DNA from: Oricola sp.
GTDB taxonomy: Bacteria > Pseudomonadota > Alphaproteobacteria > Rhizobiales > Rhizobiaceae
Direction of reading: 5' to 3'
Length of the DNA stretch: 64,000 nt
Assembly: GCF_022763245.1 (NCBI RefSeq)
Contig: NZ_JALEGV010000005.1
Span: 1-64,000, forward strand
Shown here piece by piece: positions 22,534 to 31,262 of the stretch. Made by a program: the position numbers and the translations under genes. The notes beneath the pieces are model-generated. The model searched no databases, was not told the origin of the DNA, and was given only the letters and a program-made list of their open reading frames with translations. Within the stretch, counting starts at the first letter, position 1. Each line of letters opens with the position of its first letter.

Positions 22534-25257
22534 CTATTTGCGCTGCGGCCGGAAGCTGAGCCTCAACTGCTTCTCGACCTCGATGATCGCGAAGAGCAGG
22601 ACGCCGATGCCAATGACCAGCATGCCATCCAGCAGCGGCACCGCCTCGGTGGCGAAGACGCGCTGAAGCGGCGGCAGATAGGTGATGGCGAACTGCGCCG
22701 CCGTGACGATCAGGATCGTCGCCCAGACGATCGGCGTCGCCCGCACCGCCACCCAGTTCAGCGACGTTCCGTAGATGTTTCGGATGAAGAAGAGATAGGC
22801 GATCTCCATGACCACCAGCGTGTTCATCGCCATGGTGCGCGCGAGTTCGAGCGAATAGCCGCGATCGACAGCGTAGGAGTAGACGCCGAACACGCCGCCG
22901 AAGAACAGGCCGGAGACGAGAGCGATCTGCCAGACCAGATGGCTGGACAGGATCGGTTCGTCGCGCCTTCGCGGCGGCCGCCGCATCGTGTTCTCCTCGG
23001 TCGGCTCGAAGGCCAGCGCGATGCCGAGCGTGACCGCCGTGATGAGATTGACCCACAGGATCTGCACCGGTGTGATCGGAAGGGTCATGCCGAAGAGAAG
23101 CGCGACGATCACCGTCATGGCCTCGCCGGCATTGGTCGGCAGCGTCCAGCTGATCACCTTCTTGATGTTGTCATAGACGGTCCGCCCCTCGCGCACCGCC
23201 GCGACGATCGAAGCGAAATTGTCGTCGGCCAGCACGAATTCCGCCGCCTCCTTGGCGGCCTCGCTGCCCTTGCGCCCCATCGCGATGCCGGCATCGGCGC
23301 GTTTCAGCGCCGGCGCGTCATTGACGCCGTCTCCGGTCATCGCAGCGACGATGCCTTGCGACTGCAGGGCCATGACCAGCCGCAATTTGTGCTCGGGCGT
23401 CGTGCGCGCGAAGATGTCGGTCACGGCAATCTCCGCGGCCAGTTGCGCGTCATCCATGCCGTCCAGATCCCGCCCTGTCAGCACGCGGTCCGGATTTTCG
23501 AGACCGATCAGCCGGCCGATCTCGGCTGCCGTGCGGGCGTGGTCGCCGGTGATCATCTTGACGCGGATGCCCGCGTCCCGGCACTCCGCCACGGCCTCGA
23601 TCGCCTCAGAGCGCGGCGGATCGATCAGCCCGACGAGCCCCACCAGGACAAGGCCACCCTCGACGTCGGCGAAATTGACGACGGACTGCGTGCGGTCCAC
23701 TTCGCGGGTCGCAATGGCGAGCACGCGCTGTCCCTGCGCGGCCATGTCCTCGGCGCAATCGACCCAATAGGTCTCGTCGAGCGCCTCGCTTTCGCCTGAC
23801 GGCGCGCGCTGCTCGGCGCACATCGCCAGGACATGTTCCGGAGCGCCCTTGACGAAGATGTCGGCATGGTCGGGGTGATCGTGATGCAGCGTCGCCATGA
23901 ATTTGTGGCGGGAATCGAAGGGGATCTCGTCGGTACGCGTGCGCGCCGACAGTTCCTGGCTGACATCGACGCCGACCTTGCCCGCCAGCGCCAGGAGCGC
24001 GCCCTCCATCGGATCGCCCTCGACGGCCCAGAACCCGTCGCGATGATGCAGCGACGCGTCGTTGCAGGATGCCGCCGCCTTCGCCAGTTCGGCCAGATGC
24101 AGATGATCGAGCGCGTTGACCCTGTTGTCGGCGAGATAGACCGCGCCGTCGGGTTCATAGCCATTGCCTTCGAACGAGAAGCGGTGACCCGTGAGCCCGA
24201 CCGAGGCGACCATCATTTCGTTTCGCGTCAGCGTTCCCGTCTTGTCGGTGCAGATCACCGATACCGAGCCAAGGGTCTCGATCGCCGGCAAACGGCGCAC
24301 GATCGCGTTGCGCCGCGCCATCGCCTGTACGCCGACGGCCAACGTGATCGTCAGCACGGCCGGCAGGCCCTCCGGGATCGCCGCCACGGACAGGCCGACG
24401 ACGGCCAGAAACAGCTCGTCGAACGGCTGGTGCTGCACGAAATAGCCGAATGCCAGCAGGATGACGGCGATCAGAAGGATCATCACCGTCAGCCATTTCG
24501 CGAAGATGTTCATCTGCCGGACAAGCGGGGTCGACAGAACGTCGACATTTGCCAGAAGGCCGCTGATCTGCCCGATCTGCGTGTCCTTTCCGGTCGCCAC
24601 CACGAGGCCCCTGCCCTGCCCGCTCGTGACCAGCGTGCCGCTATAGGCCATGCAGGAGCGGTCGCCGAGCGCGGCATCCTCGTCCACAGTGGCGGTCGCC
24701 TTGTCGCTGGGGACGGATTCCCCGGTGAGAATCGCCTCCTGGATCTGCAGCCCGTGCGAGCGGATGAGCCGCAGATCGGCCGGAACCTTGTCGCCGGCCT
24801 CCAGCAGCACGATGTCGCCTGGAACGAGGGTTTCGCCTTCGACCGTGTGGCGCTCGCCATCGCGCAGGACGGCGGCTTGCGGCGCCAGCATCTTACGAAT
24901 GGAGTCCATCGCCTTCTCGGCCCTGCCCTCCTGGATGAATCCGACGATCGCGTTGACGATCACCACCGTGAAGATGACGGCTGAATCGATGAGATGCTGC
25001 ATCGCCAGCGTAATGACGCCGGAAACCAGCAGGACGTAGATCAGGATGTTGTGGAAGTGCGACAGGAATCGCAGGATCACGTTCGGCCTCGGCGGTTGCG
25101 GCAGCCGGTTGAACCCGTGGATTTCCAAGCGATGCGTCGCGTTGTCCGAAGAGAGTCCGCCGGCCGTCGCCTCGAGCGTTTCCAGGCAGTCATCGATTTC
25201 GCATGAATGAAAGTCGCGCATGGTCCTGGCGGTTTCCCGGTTCGAGGGCGTTGTCAT
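22534..25257 (-). CDS. P-type cation-transporting ATPase (type II)
   Basis: A 907-residue ATPase with all core motifs: N-terminal cation-ATPase domain, the TGES dephosphorylation loop (ILTGESVPSDKAT), the TM4 motif AAIPEGLPAVLTITLAVGVQ, the phosphorylated Asp in CTDKTGTLTRNE, KGAPE in the nucleotide domain, MITGD, and TGDGVNDAPALKRAD. It resembles Ca2+/Pma1-like bacterial ATPases. TM6 reads NLITAVTLGIALAFEP, so the Asp of the Ca2+-ATPase motif NxxTD is replaced. The transported ion is therefore uncertain. Confidence 0.9.
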   Translation of the reverse strand: MTTPSNRETARTMRDFHSCEIDDCLETLEATAGGLSSDNATHRLEIHGFNRLPQPPRPNVILRFLSHFHNILIYVLLVSGVITLAMQHLIDSAVIFTVVIVNAIVGFIQEGRAEKAMDSIRKMLAPQAAVLRDGERHTVEGETLVPGDIVLLEAGDKVPADLRLIRSHGLQIQEAILTGESVPSDKATATVDEDAALGDRSCMAYSGTLVTSGQGRGLVVATGKDTQIGQISGLLANVDVLSTPLVRQMNIFAKWLTVMILLIAVILLAFGYFVQHQPFDELFLAVVGLSVAAIPEGLPAVLTITLAVGVQAMARRNAIVRRLPAIETLGSVSVICTDKTGTLTRNEMMVASVGLTGHRFSFEGNGYEPDGAVYLADNRVNALDHLHLAELAKAAASCNDASLHHRDGFWAVEGDPMEGALLALAGKVGVDVSQELSARTRTDEIPFDSRHKFMATLHHDHPDHADIFVKGAPEHVLAMCAEQRAPSGESEALDETYWVDCAEDMAAQGQRVLAIATREVDRTQSVVNFADVEGGLVLVGLVGLIDPPRSEAIEAVAECRDAGIRVKMITGDHARTAAEIGRLIGLENPDRVLTGRDLDGMDDAQLAAEIAVTDIFARTTPEHKLRLVMALQSQGIVAAMTGDGVNDAPALKRADAGIAMGRKGSEAAKEAAEFVLADDNFASIVAAVREGRTVYDNIKKVISWTLPTNAGEAMTVIVALLFGMTLPITPVQILWVNLITAVTLGIALAFEPTEENTMRRPPRRRDEPILSSHLVWQIALVSGLFFGGVFGVYSYAVDRGYSLELARTMAMNTLVVMEIAYLFFIRNIYGTSLNWVAVRATPIVWATILIVTAAQFAITYLPPLQRVFATEAVPLLDGMLVIGIGVLLFAIIEVEKQLRLSFRPQRK

Positions 25258-25539
25258 GACACGCGACGGATCTCATCCGGGAACAGCACCCGAAACAGGC
25301 GCCCTGCGGACAAGGTCTCGCCACGAGCATGTCTGTCGGGACGGCATCCTAACCGGCCCATTCGCGTGCGCACAAGAACCGTGCTGCAGCGCAATCGTCG
25401 CACATCGACGTTCTTGCGGCCTGCAACCTTGACGCGGCAGGACGGTCCTGACATCAGGTCCGCCCGTGGCGACGGGCTGGACATCGTCCGCCCCCTGCGC
25501 CAAGTGAACACGGCAGACCGTCTGGAGAACGACACGGCC

Positions 25540-26637
25540 ATGCTGCAGACCCCCTACTACCTGATCGACAAGACGCGCCTCCTTCCCAACATGGAGAAGA
25601 TCGCCTGGCTGCGAGAGGCCAGCGGCGCCAAATCGCTCCTGGCGCTCAAATGCTTCGCCACATGGTCGGTGTTCGATTTCATGGCGCAATACATGGACGG
25701 CACGACCTCGTCCTCCCTCTACGAGGTCAAGCTCGGCTACGAGAAATTCGGCGGCGAGACGCATGCCTATTCGGTCGCCTATGCCGATCACGAGATCGGC
25801 GAGGTGCTCGCCAATTGCGACAAGATCCTCTTCAACACGATCGGCCAGTTGAGCCGGTTCGAAGAGGTCAGCCGCGACAAGACACGCGGTCTGCGCGTCA
25901 ATCCGGGCGTTTCGACCTCGGAATTCGACCTTGCCGATCCGGCCCGGCCCTTCTCGCGGCTGGGCGAGCATGATCCGAAGGAGATCGAAACCGTCGTCGA
26001 TCAGATCTCGGGCTTCATGTTCCACTGCAATTGCGAGAACGATGATTTCGACCGTTTCGACGCCATGCTCGGCCATATCGAGCAGCGCTTCGGCTACCTG
26101 ATCCGGACCATGGAGTGGATCAGCCTGGGCGGCGGCATCCATTTCACCGGCGAGAACTATCCGCTCGACCGTTTCGCCGAGCGGCTGAAGCGTTTTGCCG
26201 GCGAGAACGGCGTCCAGGTCTATCTGGAGCCCGGCGAAGCGGCGATCACCAAGGCAGCGACACTGGAGGTCACGGTGCTCGACACGATGTTCAACGGCAA
26301 GCATCTGGCGATCGTCGACTCCTCCATCGAGGCGCACATGCTCGACCTGCTGGTCTACCGCGAGACCGCGAAGATCGCGCCGAACGAAGGTCCGCACGAA
26401 TGGATGGTGTGCGGGAAATCCTGCCTGGCGGGCGACATTTTCGGCGAGTTCCGCTTCGGCGAGCCGCTCAAGCCGGGCGACCGGTTGAGCTTCCAGGACG
26501 CGGCGGGTTACACCATGGTCAAGAAGAACTGGTTCAACGGCGTCAAGATGCCGGCCATCGCCGTCAGGGAGCTCGACGGCTCCGAGCGGCTGGTGCGCGA
26601 CTTCGGCTACGAGGATTTCGCCGCCGCATTGTCGTGA
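25540..26637 (+). CDS. nspC: Carboxynorspermidine/carboxyspermidine decarboxylase
   Basis: A 365-residue PLP-dependent decarboxylase of the alanine-racemase fold. The PLP lysine is in LLALKCFATWSVF, and SLGGGIHFTGENYPLDRF, LEPGEAAI and CGKSCLAGDIFGE are characteristic NspC motifs. It converts carboxyspermidine (or carboxynorspermidine) to spermidine (or norspermidine) and is adjacent to its partner dehydrogenase. The ATG at 25540 is chosen because the NspC-like sequence MLQTPYYLIDKTRLLPNM begins there. Confidence 0.93.
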   Translation: MLQTPYYLIDKTRLLPNMEKIAWLREASGAKSLLALKCFATWSVFDFMAQYMDGTTSSSLYEVKLGYEKFGGETHAYSVAYADHEIGEVLANCDKILFNTIGQLSRFEEVSRDKTRGLRVNPGVSTSEFDLADPARPFSRLGEHDPKEIETVVDQISGFMFHCNCENDDFDRFDAMLGHIEQRFGYLIRTMEWISLGGGIHFTGENYPLDRFAERLKRFAGENGVQVYLEPGEAAITKAATLEVTVLDTMFNGKHLAIVDSSIEAHMLDLLVYRETAKIAPNEGPHEWMVCGKSCLAGDIFGEFRFGEPLKPGDRLSFQDAAGYTMVKKNWFNGVKMPAIAVRELDGSERLVRDFGYEDFAAALS

Positions 26638-26699
26638 AACCATAACCGGACACACCGATTATCCATCAGGGCGGAGAAACAAGGAGGCCTTACAGGCTC

Positions 26700-27941
26700 A
26701 TGAAACGCAACGTATTGATCATCGGCGCCGGTGGCGTCGCCCAGGTCGTCGCGCACAAATGCGCGCAGAACAATGACGTTCTCGGCGACATCCATATCGC
26801 CAGCCGCACGCTCGCGAAGTGCGAAGGCATCATCGAGAGCGTGCGCGACAAGGGCGCGATGAAGACCGACGGCGTACTGAAGGCCCATCAGGTCGACGCG
26901 ATGGACACGGCTGCCGTGGCCGCCCTGATCCGCGAGACCGGCGTTCAGATCGTGATCAATGTCGGCAGCGCCTTCGTCAACATGTATGTCCTGGAAGCAA
27001 GCTTGGAGACGGGCGTCGCCTATATCGACACGGCCATCCACGAGGAGCCGGACAAGATCTGCGAAACGCCGCCGTGGTACGCGAACTACGAGTGGAAGCG
27101 CCGTGACCGCTGCGCCGAAAAGGGTGTGACCGCCATCCTCGGCGCCGGCTTCGATCCCGGTGTCGTCAACGCATTCGCCCGCTTCGCCATCGACGGCATG
27201 GACGAGGTCAAATCCATCGACATCGTCGACATCAACGCCGGCTCCCACGGCAAATGGTTCGCGACGAATTTCGATCCGGAGATCAATTTCCGCGAATTCA
27301 CCGGCACGGTCTACAGCTGGCAGGAAGGCGAGTGGAAGTCGAACAAGATGTTCGAGGTCGGCCACGAATGGGATCTGCCCGTCGTCGGCAAGCAGAAGGC
27401 CTACATGTCGGGGCATGACGAGGTGCAGTCGCTCGCGGTCAACTATCCGCATGCCGATGTGCGCTTCTGGATGGGATTCGGCGACCACTACATCAACGTC
27501 TTCACCGTTCTGCAAAATCTCGGCCTGCTCTCCGAGCAGCCGGTCACAACCGCCGAGGGCCAGGAAGTCGTTCCGCTGAAGGTCGTCAAGGCCGTCCTGC
27601 CGGACCCGGCGTCGCTCGCACCGAACTACACGGGCAAGACCTGCATCGGCGACCTCGTCAAAGGCGTGAAGGACGGCAAGGACGTGGAAGTCTTCGTCTA
27701 CAACGTCGCCGACCACAAGGACGCCTACAACGAAGTCGGCAGCCAGGGCATTTCCTACACCGCCGGCGTGCCGCCGGTCGCCGCCGCGATGCTGATCGCC
27801 GACGGAACCTGGGACACCGGCACGATGGTCAATGTCGAAGAACTCGACCCGAAGCCGTTCTTCACGATCCTCGATCGCATCGGCCTGCCGACACGCGTCA
27901 ATGACGAGAATGGTGACCGGCCCTGGACCGAGGCGGTCTGA
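26700..27941 (+). CDS. Carboxyspermidine dehydrogenase, saccharopine dehydrogenase family
   Basis: A 413-residue NAD(P)-dependent enzyme. The Rossmann motif is at the start (VLIIGAGGVAQVVAHKCAQN), and the family features DIHIASRTLAKCEGIIE and GAGFDPGVVNAFARFA follow. It reductively condenses a diamine with aspartate semialdehyde to give carboxyspermidine or carboxynorspermidine, the substrate of NspC just upstream. AAGGAGG lies about 13 nt before the ATG. The two genes form the alternative spermidine route used instead of S-adenosylmethionine decarboxylase. A strong terminator follows. Confidence 0.92.
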   Translation: MKRNVLIIGAGGVAQVVAHKCAQNNDVLGDIHIASRTLAKCEGIIESVRDKGAMKTDGVLKAHQVDAMDTAAVAALIRETGVQIVINVGSAFVNMYVLEASLETGVAYIDTAIHEEPDKICETPPWYANYEWKRRDRCAEKGVTAILGAGFDPGVVNAFARFAIDGMDEVKSIDIVDINAGSHGKWFATNFDPEINFREFTGTVYSWQEGEWKSNKMFEVGHEWDLPVVGKQKAYMSGHDEVQSLAVNYPHADVRFWMGFGDHYINVFTVLQNLGLLSEQPVTTAEGQEVVPLKVVKAVLPDPASLAPNYTGKTCIGDLVKGVKDGKDVEVFVYNVADHKDAYNEVGSQGISYTAGVPPVAAAMLIADGTWDTGTMVNVEELDPKPFFTILDRIGLPTRVNDENGDRPWTEAV

Positions 27942-27963
27942 GCCACACCGACAGGCAATCCAG

Positions 27964-27996
27964 AAAAAGGCGCGACAAAATGGTTCGCGCCTTTTT
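27964..27996 (+). terminator. Rho-independent terminator after the polyamine operon
   Basis: AAAAAGGCGCGA (27964-27975) pairs perfectly with TCGCGCCTTTTT (27985-27996) around a 9-nt loop. The flanking A and T tracts would let it work in either direction. Confidence 0.9.
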
Positions 27997-28122
27997 CGGT
28001 ATTTGATGGGCATGCTTCACAAAAAAGCAGCTTTTCAGCGCGATGTTGCGGCGCAGCATACGCCGGCCCTGCGCTGATACAGGGCCGTTTGTGTCAACGC
28101 GACAAGCGAGACGATCGTGCCC

Positions 28123-29982
28123 ATGGCGACCAAAGAAACCACCGCGCCGGAATCATCGGTTGCGAAGATCTCCGACGCACCTGCCCTTCCCGTGCCGGCC
28201 TCCGCCATCGCATGGGCGGCGTCTCTCGCCAGCATGATGGCCGACGGACAATCGGGCGGTCACGGCAAATATGACACGATCGACCGGGCCCTGCGTGCCT
28301 CCATGGCGCGGCTGACGGCGGGTGTCTCGATCCATTCCGCCGGCTCGGCCTGGATGGACTGGATGACGCATCTGGCACGCGCACCCGGCCGACAGGCCGA
28401 ATTGCGGGAAAAGGCGGTCGCAGACGCCTGGAAATTCGCCTTCGACGTCATGGGCCCCTACGGCCCGCTTGGTCCTGACGGCGGTTTCAAGGCCGACGCC
28501 GACGATCATCGCTTCGACCACCCCGCATGGGATCACGCGCCGTTCCGCGCCTGGAAGCAATCATTCCTCGCGATCGAGGACTGGTGGCAGGAGGCAACCA
28601 GTGAAGTGCGCGGCATGCATCACGCCAATGCCGATCGCGTGTCCTTCATGGCGCGGCAGATGCTCGACATGGCGTCGCCCTCGAACTCGCCCTTCCTCAA
28701 TCCGAAGATCATCGAGCGTACCGTCCGCACAGGCGGGATGAACCTTGTCGAGGGCGCACAGAACCTGATGGAGGACGTCGCCCGTGAAATCACCAACGCG
28801 CCGCGCCCACCCTCGCCCGAGTTCCGGGTTGGGGAGACCATCGCCTGCACGCCCGGAACTGTCGTCTATCGCAACGAACTCTTCGAGCTGATCCAGTATG
28901 CGCCGCAGACGGAAACCGTGCATGCCGAGCCGGTCCTCATCGTGCCGGCCTGGATCATGAGATACTACATTCTCGACCTGTCGCCGCACAATTCGCTGAT
29001 CAACTACCTTGTCGGCCAGGGCTTCACGGTGTTCGCCATTTCCTGGCGCAATCCCGGGCCGGAGCAGCGCGACATGTCGCTGGACGACTATCGCCGCCTC
29101 GGCGTGATGGCAGCGCTTGACGGCATCACGAATATCGTGCCGGAGACGAAGATCCACGCCTGCGGATACTGCCTCGGCGGCACGATCCTCTCGATTGCGG
29201 CTGCCACGATGGCCGGTGAAGGTGACCAGAGGCTTGCTACGGTCACATTGCTCGCGGCGCAGACCGACTTCACCGAAGCCGGCGAACTCATGATGTTCCT
29301 CGACGAGAGCGAGATCGCCTATCTGGAAGACATGATGTGGGACCAGGGCTATCTGGACCAGCGCCAGATGGACGGCGCGTTCCGGGCGCTGCGCGCCCGC
29401 GACCTGATCTGGTCGCGCGCCATCAACCGCTATTTCCTGGGCGAAGAGGAAGAGCAGTTCGACATCTCTGCCTGGAACGCGGATTCCACGCGCATGCCCT
29501 ACCGGATGCATTCGGACTATCTGCGCGGCCTGTTCCTGGAGAACCGGCTGACGGCCGGACGCTTCGCCGTCAATGGACGCGTCATCGCCCTGAAGGACAT
29601 CGACGCGCCGATGTTCGTCATCGGCACGGAGAAGGATCACATCGCTCCCTGGCGGTCGGTCTACAAGATCAATCTCTTCACCGAGAACGACCTGACCTTC
29701 GTGCTGACCAGCGGCGGCCACAATGGCGGCATCGTCAGCGAGCCCGGGCACCGGCACCGCCACTACCGCATCGGCCACCGCACGCCCGAGAAGAAATATC
29801 TCGATCCGGCCACCTGGTTCGAGAGCCACAATCCGATGGAGGGATCCTGGTGGGTCGAATGGCGCGAATGGCTGGGCCGGCAGAGCGCGGCCGACCTTGT
29901 GCCGCCGCCGGCAACCGGTGCGACGAAGGAGGGCTTGCCGCCCCTTTGTCCCGCCCCTGGGACGTATGTCTACGAGCGCTAG
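28123..29982 (+). CDS. phaC: Class I polyhydroxyalkanoate synthase
   Basis: A 619-residue PHA synthase that polymerises (R)-3-hydroxyacyl-CoA into storage polyester. The lipase-like box is GYCLGG with the nucleophile Cys350; Asp505 (TEKDHIAPW) and His533 (SGGHNGG) complete the triad. PAWIMRYYILDLSPHNSLIN and TVFAISWRNPGPEQRDMSLD are typical family motifs. A GTG at 28117 is an alternative start. The N-terminal region differs from classic PhaC1, and no phaA, phaB or phasin gene is adjacent, so this may be a second synthase of the cell. Confidence 0.92.
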   Translation: MATKETTAPESSVAKISDAPALPVPASAIAWAASLASMMADGQSGGHGKYDTIDRALRASMARLTAGVSIHSAGSAWMDWMTHLARAPGRQAELREKAVADAWKFAFDVMGPYGPLGPDGGFKADADDHRFDHPAWDHAPFRAWKQSFLAIEDWWQEATSEVRGMHHANADRVSFMARQMLDMASPSNSPFLNPKIIERTVRTGGMNLVEGAQNLMEDVAREITNAPRPPSPEFRVGETIACTPGTVVYRNELFELIQYAPQTETVHAEPVLIVPAWIMRYYILDLSPHNSLINYLVGQGFTVFAISWRNPGPEQRDMSLDDYRRLGVMAALDGITNIVPETKIHACGYCLGGTILSIAAATMAGEGDQRLATVTLLAAQTDFTEAGELMMFLDESEIAYLEDMMWDQGYLDQRQMDGAFRALRARDLIWSRAINRYFLGEEEEQFDISAWNADSTRMPYRMHSDYLRGLFLENRLTAGRFAVNGRVIALKDIDAPMFVIGTEKDHIAPWRSVYKINLFTENDLTFVLTSGGHNGGIVSEPGHRHRHYRIGHRTPEKKYLDPATWFESHNPMEGSWWVEWREWLGRQSAADLVPPPATGATKEGLPPLCPAPGTYVYER

Positions 29983-30017
29983 AAGGCTCCGATTGCCCAC
30001 CCAGACAGTCCGGCGAG

Positions 30018-30049
30018 AAAAAGGGCGGCGAGAATCGCTCTCGCCGCCC
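30018..30049 (-). terminator. Rho-independent terminator after the outer-membrane protein gene
   Basis: Perfect stem GGGCGGCGAGA (30023-30033) / TCTCGCCGCCC (30039-30049) with a 5-nt loop. On the minus strand it is followed by TTTTT (30022-30018), so it terminates the leftward gene ending at 30101. On the plus strand it lies 40 nt after phaC but has no T tract. Confidence 0.85.
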
Positions 30050-30100
30050 ATCTGATTGCATGTTCGGACGTCCGGATACCCGGCGACCGAACCGTTGTCC

Positions 30101-30757
30101 CTAGAAACCGAACGTCAATCCGGCCTGAATGACATGCGAGCCCACATGGGCGGGCACGCCGATGGTGCCTTCGCCGGTGATGTCCGCACCCGAGATACCC
30201 TTGAACCGGTATCCCAGATCGACGCCGACGTTTTCGGACACATCGAAATTGACGCCCGCGCCCACCTGATAGCCGAGACCGATGCCGTCGGCGTCCAGCA
30301 ACGTCGAAGACGGCGTCGGGTTGGCTTCGATGTGAAGATAGCCCGCGCCAAGACCGCCACCGAGATAGGGCGTAAAGCCTGCGCCGGTATCGAGGTCGAA
30401 CCACATGTTGCCGAGCAGGTAGCCTGTCGTCAGGTTGCCGCCGACGTCAGTGCCGAGGCTGCCCTCGCTGGCGTGTTCAAGGCCGGTCCGCGTCGTCGAG
30501 AGCTCGACCTCGCCACGCATGGTGTCGGACATGCGAAAGCCCGCGGCGAGACCGAGTGTCCAGCCGAATTCGGTATCCACTTCCACGTCGTCCGTGTTGC
30601 TGTCGTACGGATCGTCGTCGGCATACGCAAAAGCGTCAGAAACACCCCCGCCGAAAACACTCACATACCAATTCGCGTCGCCGGCAACAGCCAACGCCGG
30701 AGATCCGGCGATGAGCGCAAGCGATGCGGTTCCGATCAGTAGTTTCGAAAGTCTCAA
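30101..30757 (-). CDS. Outer-membrane beta-barrel protein (Omp25/OprF-like porin family)
   Basis: About 218 residues. A signal peptide (LLIGTASLALIAGSPALAVA) precedes a short barrel with alternating residues, ending in the C-terminal Phe (QAGLTFGF) used for BAM insertion. Segments such as WYVSVFGGG, TLGLAAGFRMSDT, YLGGGLGAGYLHIEA and VGVDLGYRFKGIS resemble the small barrels of rhizobial Omp25/31-type proteins. The start is unclear: TTG at 30757 has GGGGA 7 nt upstream; GTG at 30763 and longer forms are possible. Confidence 0.8.
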   Translation of the reverse strand: MRLSKLLIGTASLALIAGSPALAVAGDANWYVSVFGGGVSDAFAYADDDPYDSNTDDVEVDTEFGWTLGLAAGFRMSDTMRGEVELSTTRTGLEHASEGSLGTDVGGNLTTGYLLGNMWFDLDTGAGFTPYLGGGLGAGYLHIEANPTPSSTLLDADGIGLGYQVGAGVNFDVSENVGVDLGYRFKGISGADITGEGTIGVPAHVGSHVIQAGLTFGF

Positions 30758-31262
30758 AATCACTTCCCCATTAAAAACAGTTTGAGTCTTGGCGGATCGG
30801 CGCATCATCCGACCGAAAGTAAAATGTCAAACAATATGCCGAGTAACACCGCCTTCCGGACTATTGCCGATAGGGGATCCGAATCAAGCGCAGGTTTGCC
30901 GAAATCTCGCGTTCGTTCACAGGCCGCATGAAAGGGTGGACGACTTCGGAAGGCAGACCGTCGCTCTGAGCATGCTTTCAGCGCCTCGCGCGGTGCGATT
31001 TCGAACGCATCGGCGCTCCAATTGTATTCCGGCAGCGCGGCGGTGCGCCACTCGCCAAGAGATTCAGGCGATCGAGGTCGGGCAACCGAGCGGCGCAGCC
31101 GCCCCGACAGGCGTGTGAGCAACTGCACAGACCGGCCACAAAACCGCCGCAAGCCCTGTCTTTCGTACCTATACTGGGATATATGCGCGATATTTTCCAA
31201 GAGTGGGTTTGACGCGGGCGAATTGGCGGTTGAAGACCGGGCCGGCGGTCGGGAGGCATTTG
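30758..31262. other. Intergenic region upstream of the ZorA-like operon
   Basis: About 500 bases between divergent genes. No coding region is convincing. A TATACT near 31170-31175 may be the -10 of the rightward operon, though no good -35 is seen. The region 30780-30850 is AT-rich and probably holds the leftward promoter of the outer-membrane protein. GGGAGG at 31251-31256 is the ribosome site for the gene starting at 31263. Confidence 0.5.

Noticed and set aside
29979-30100. A small minus-strand peptide with a hydrophobic end (AALFLAGLSGWAIGAF)
   Set aside because: No start codon with a ribosome site is present, and its sequence coincides with the terminator hairpin after the outer-membrane protein gene.
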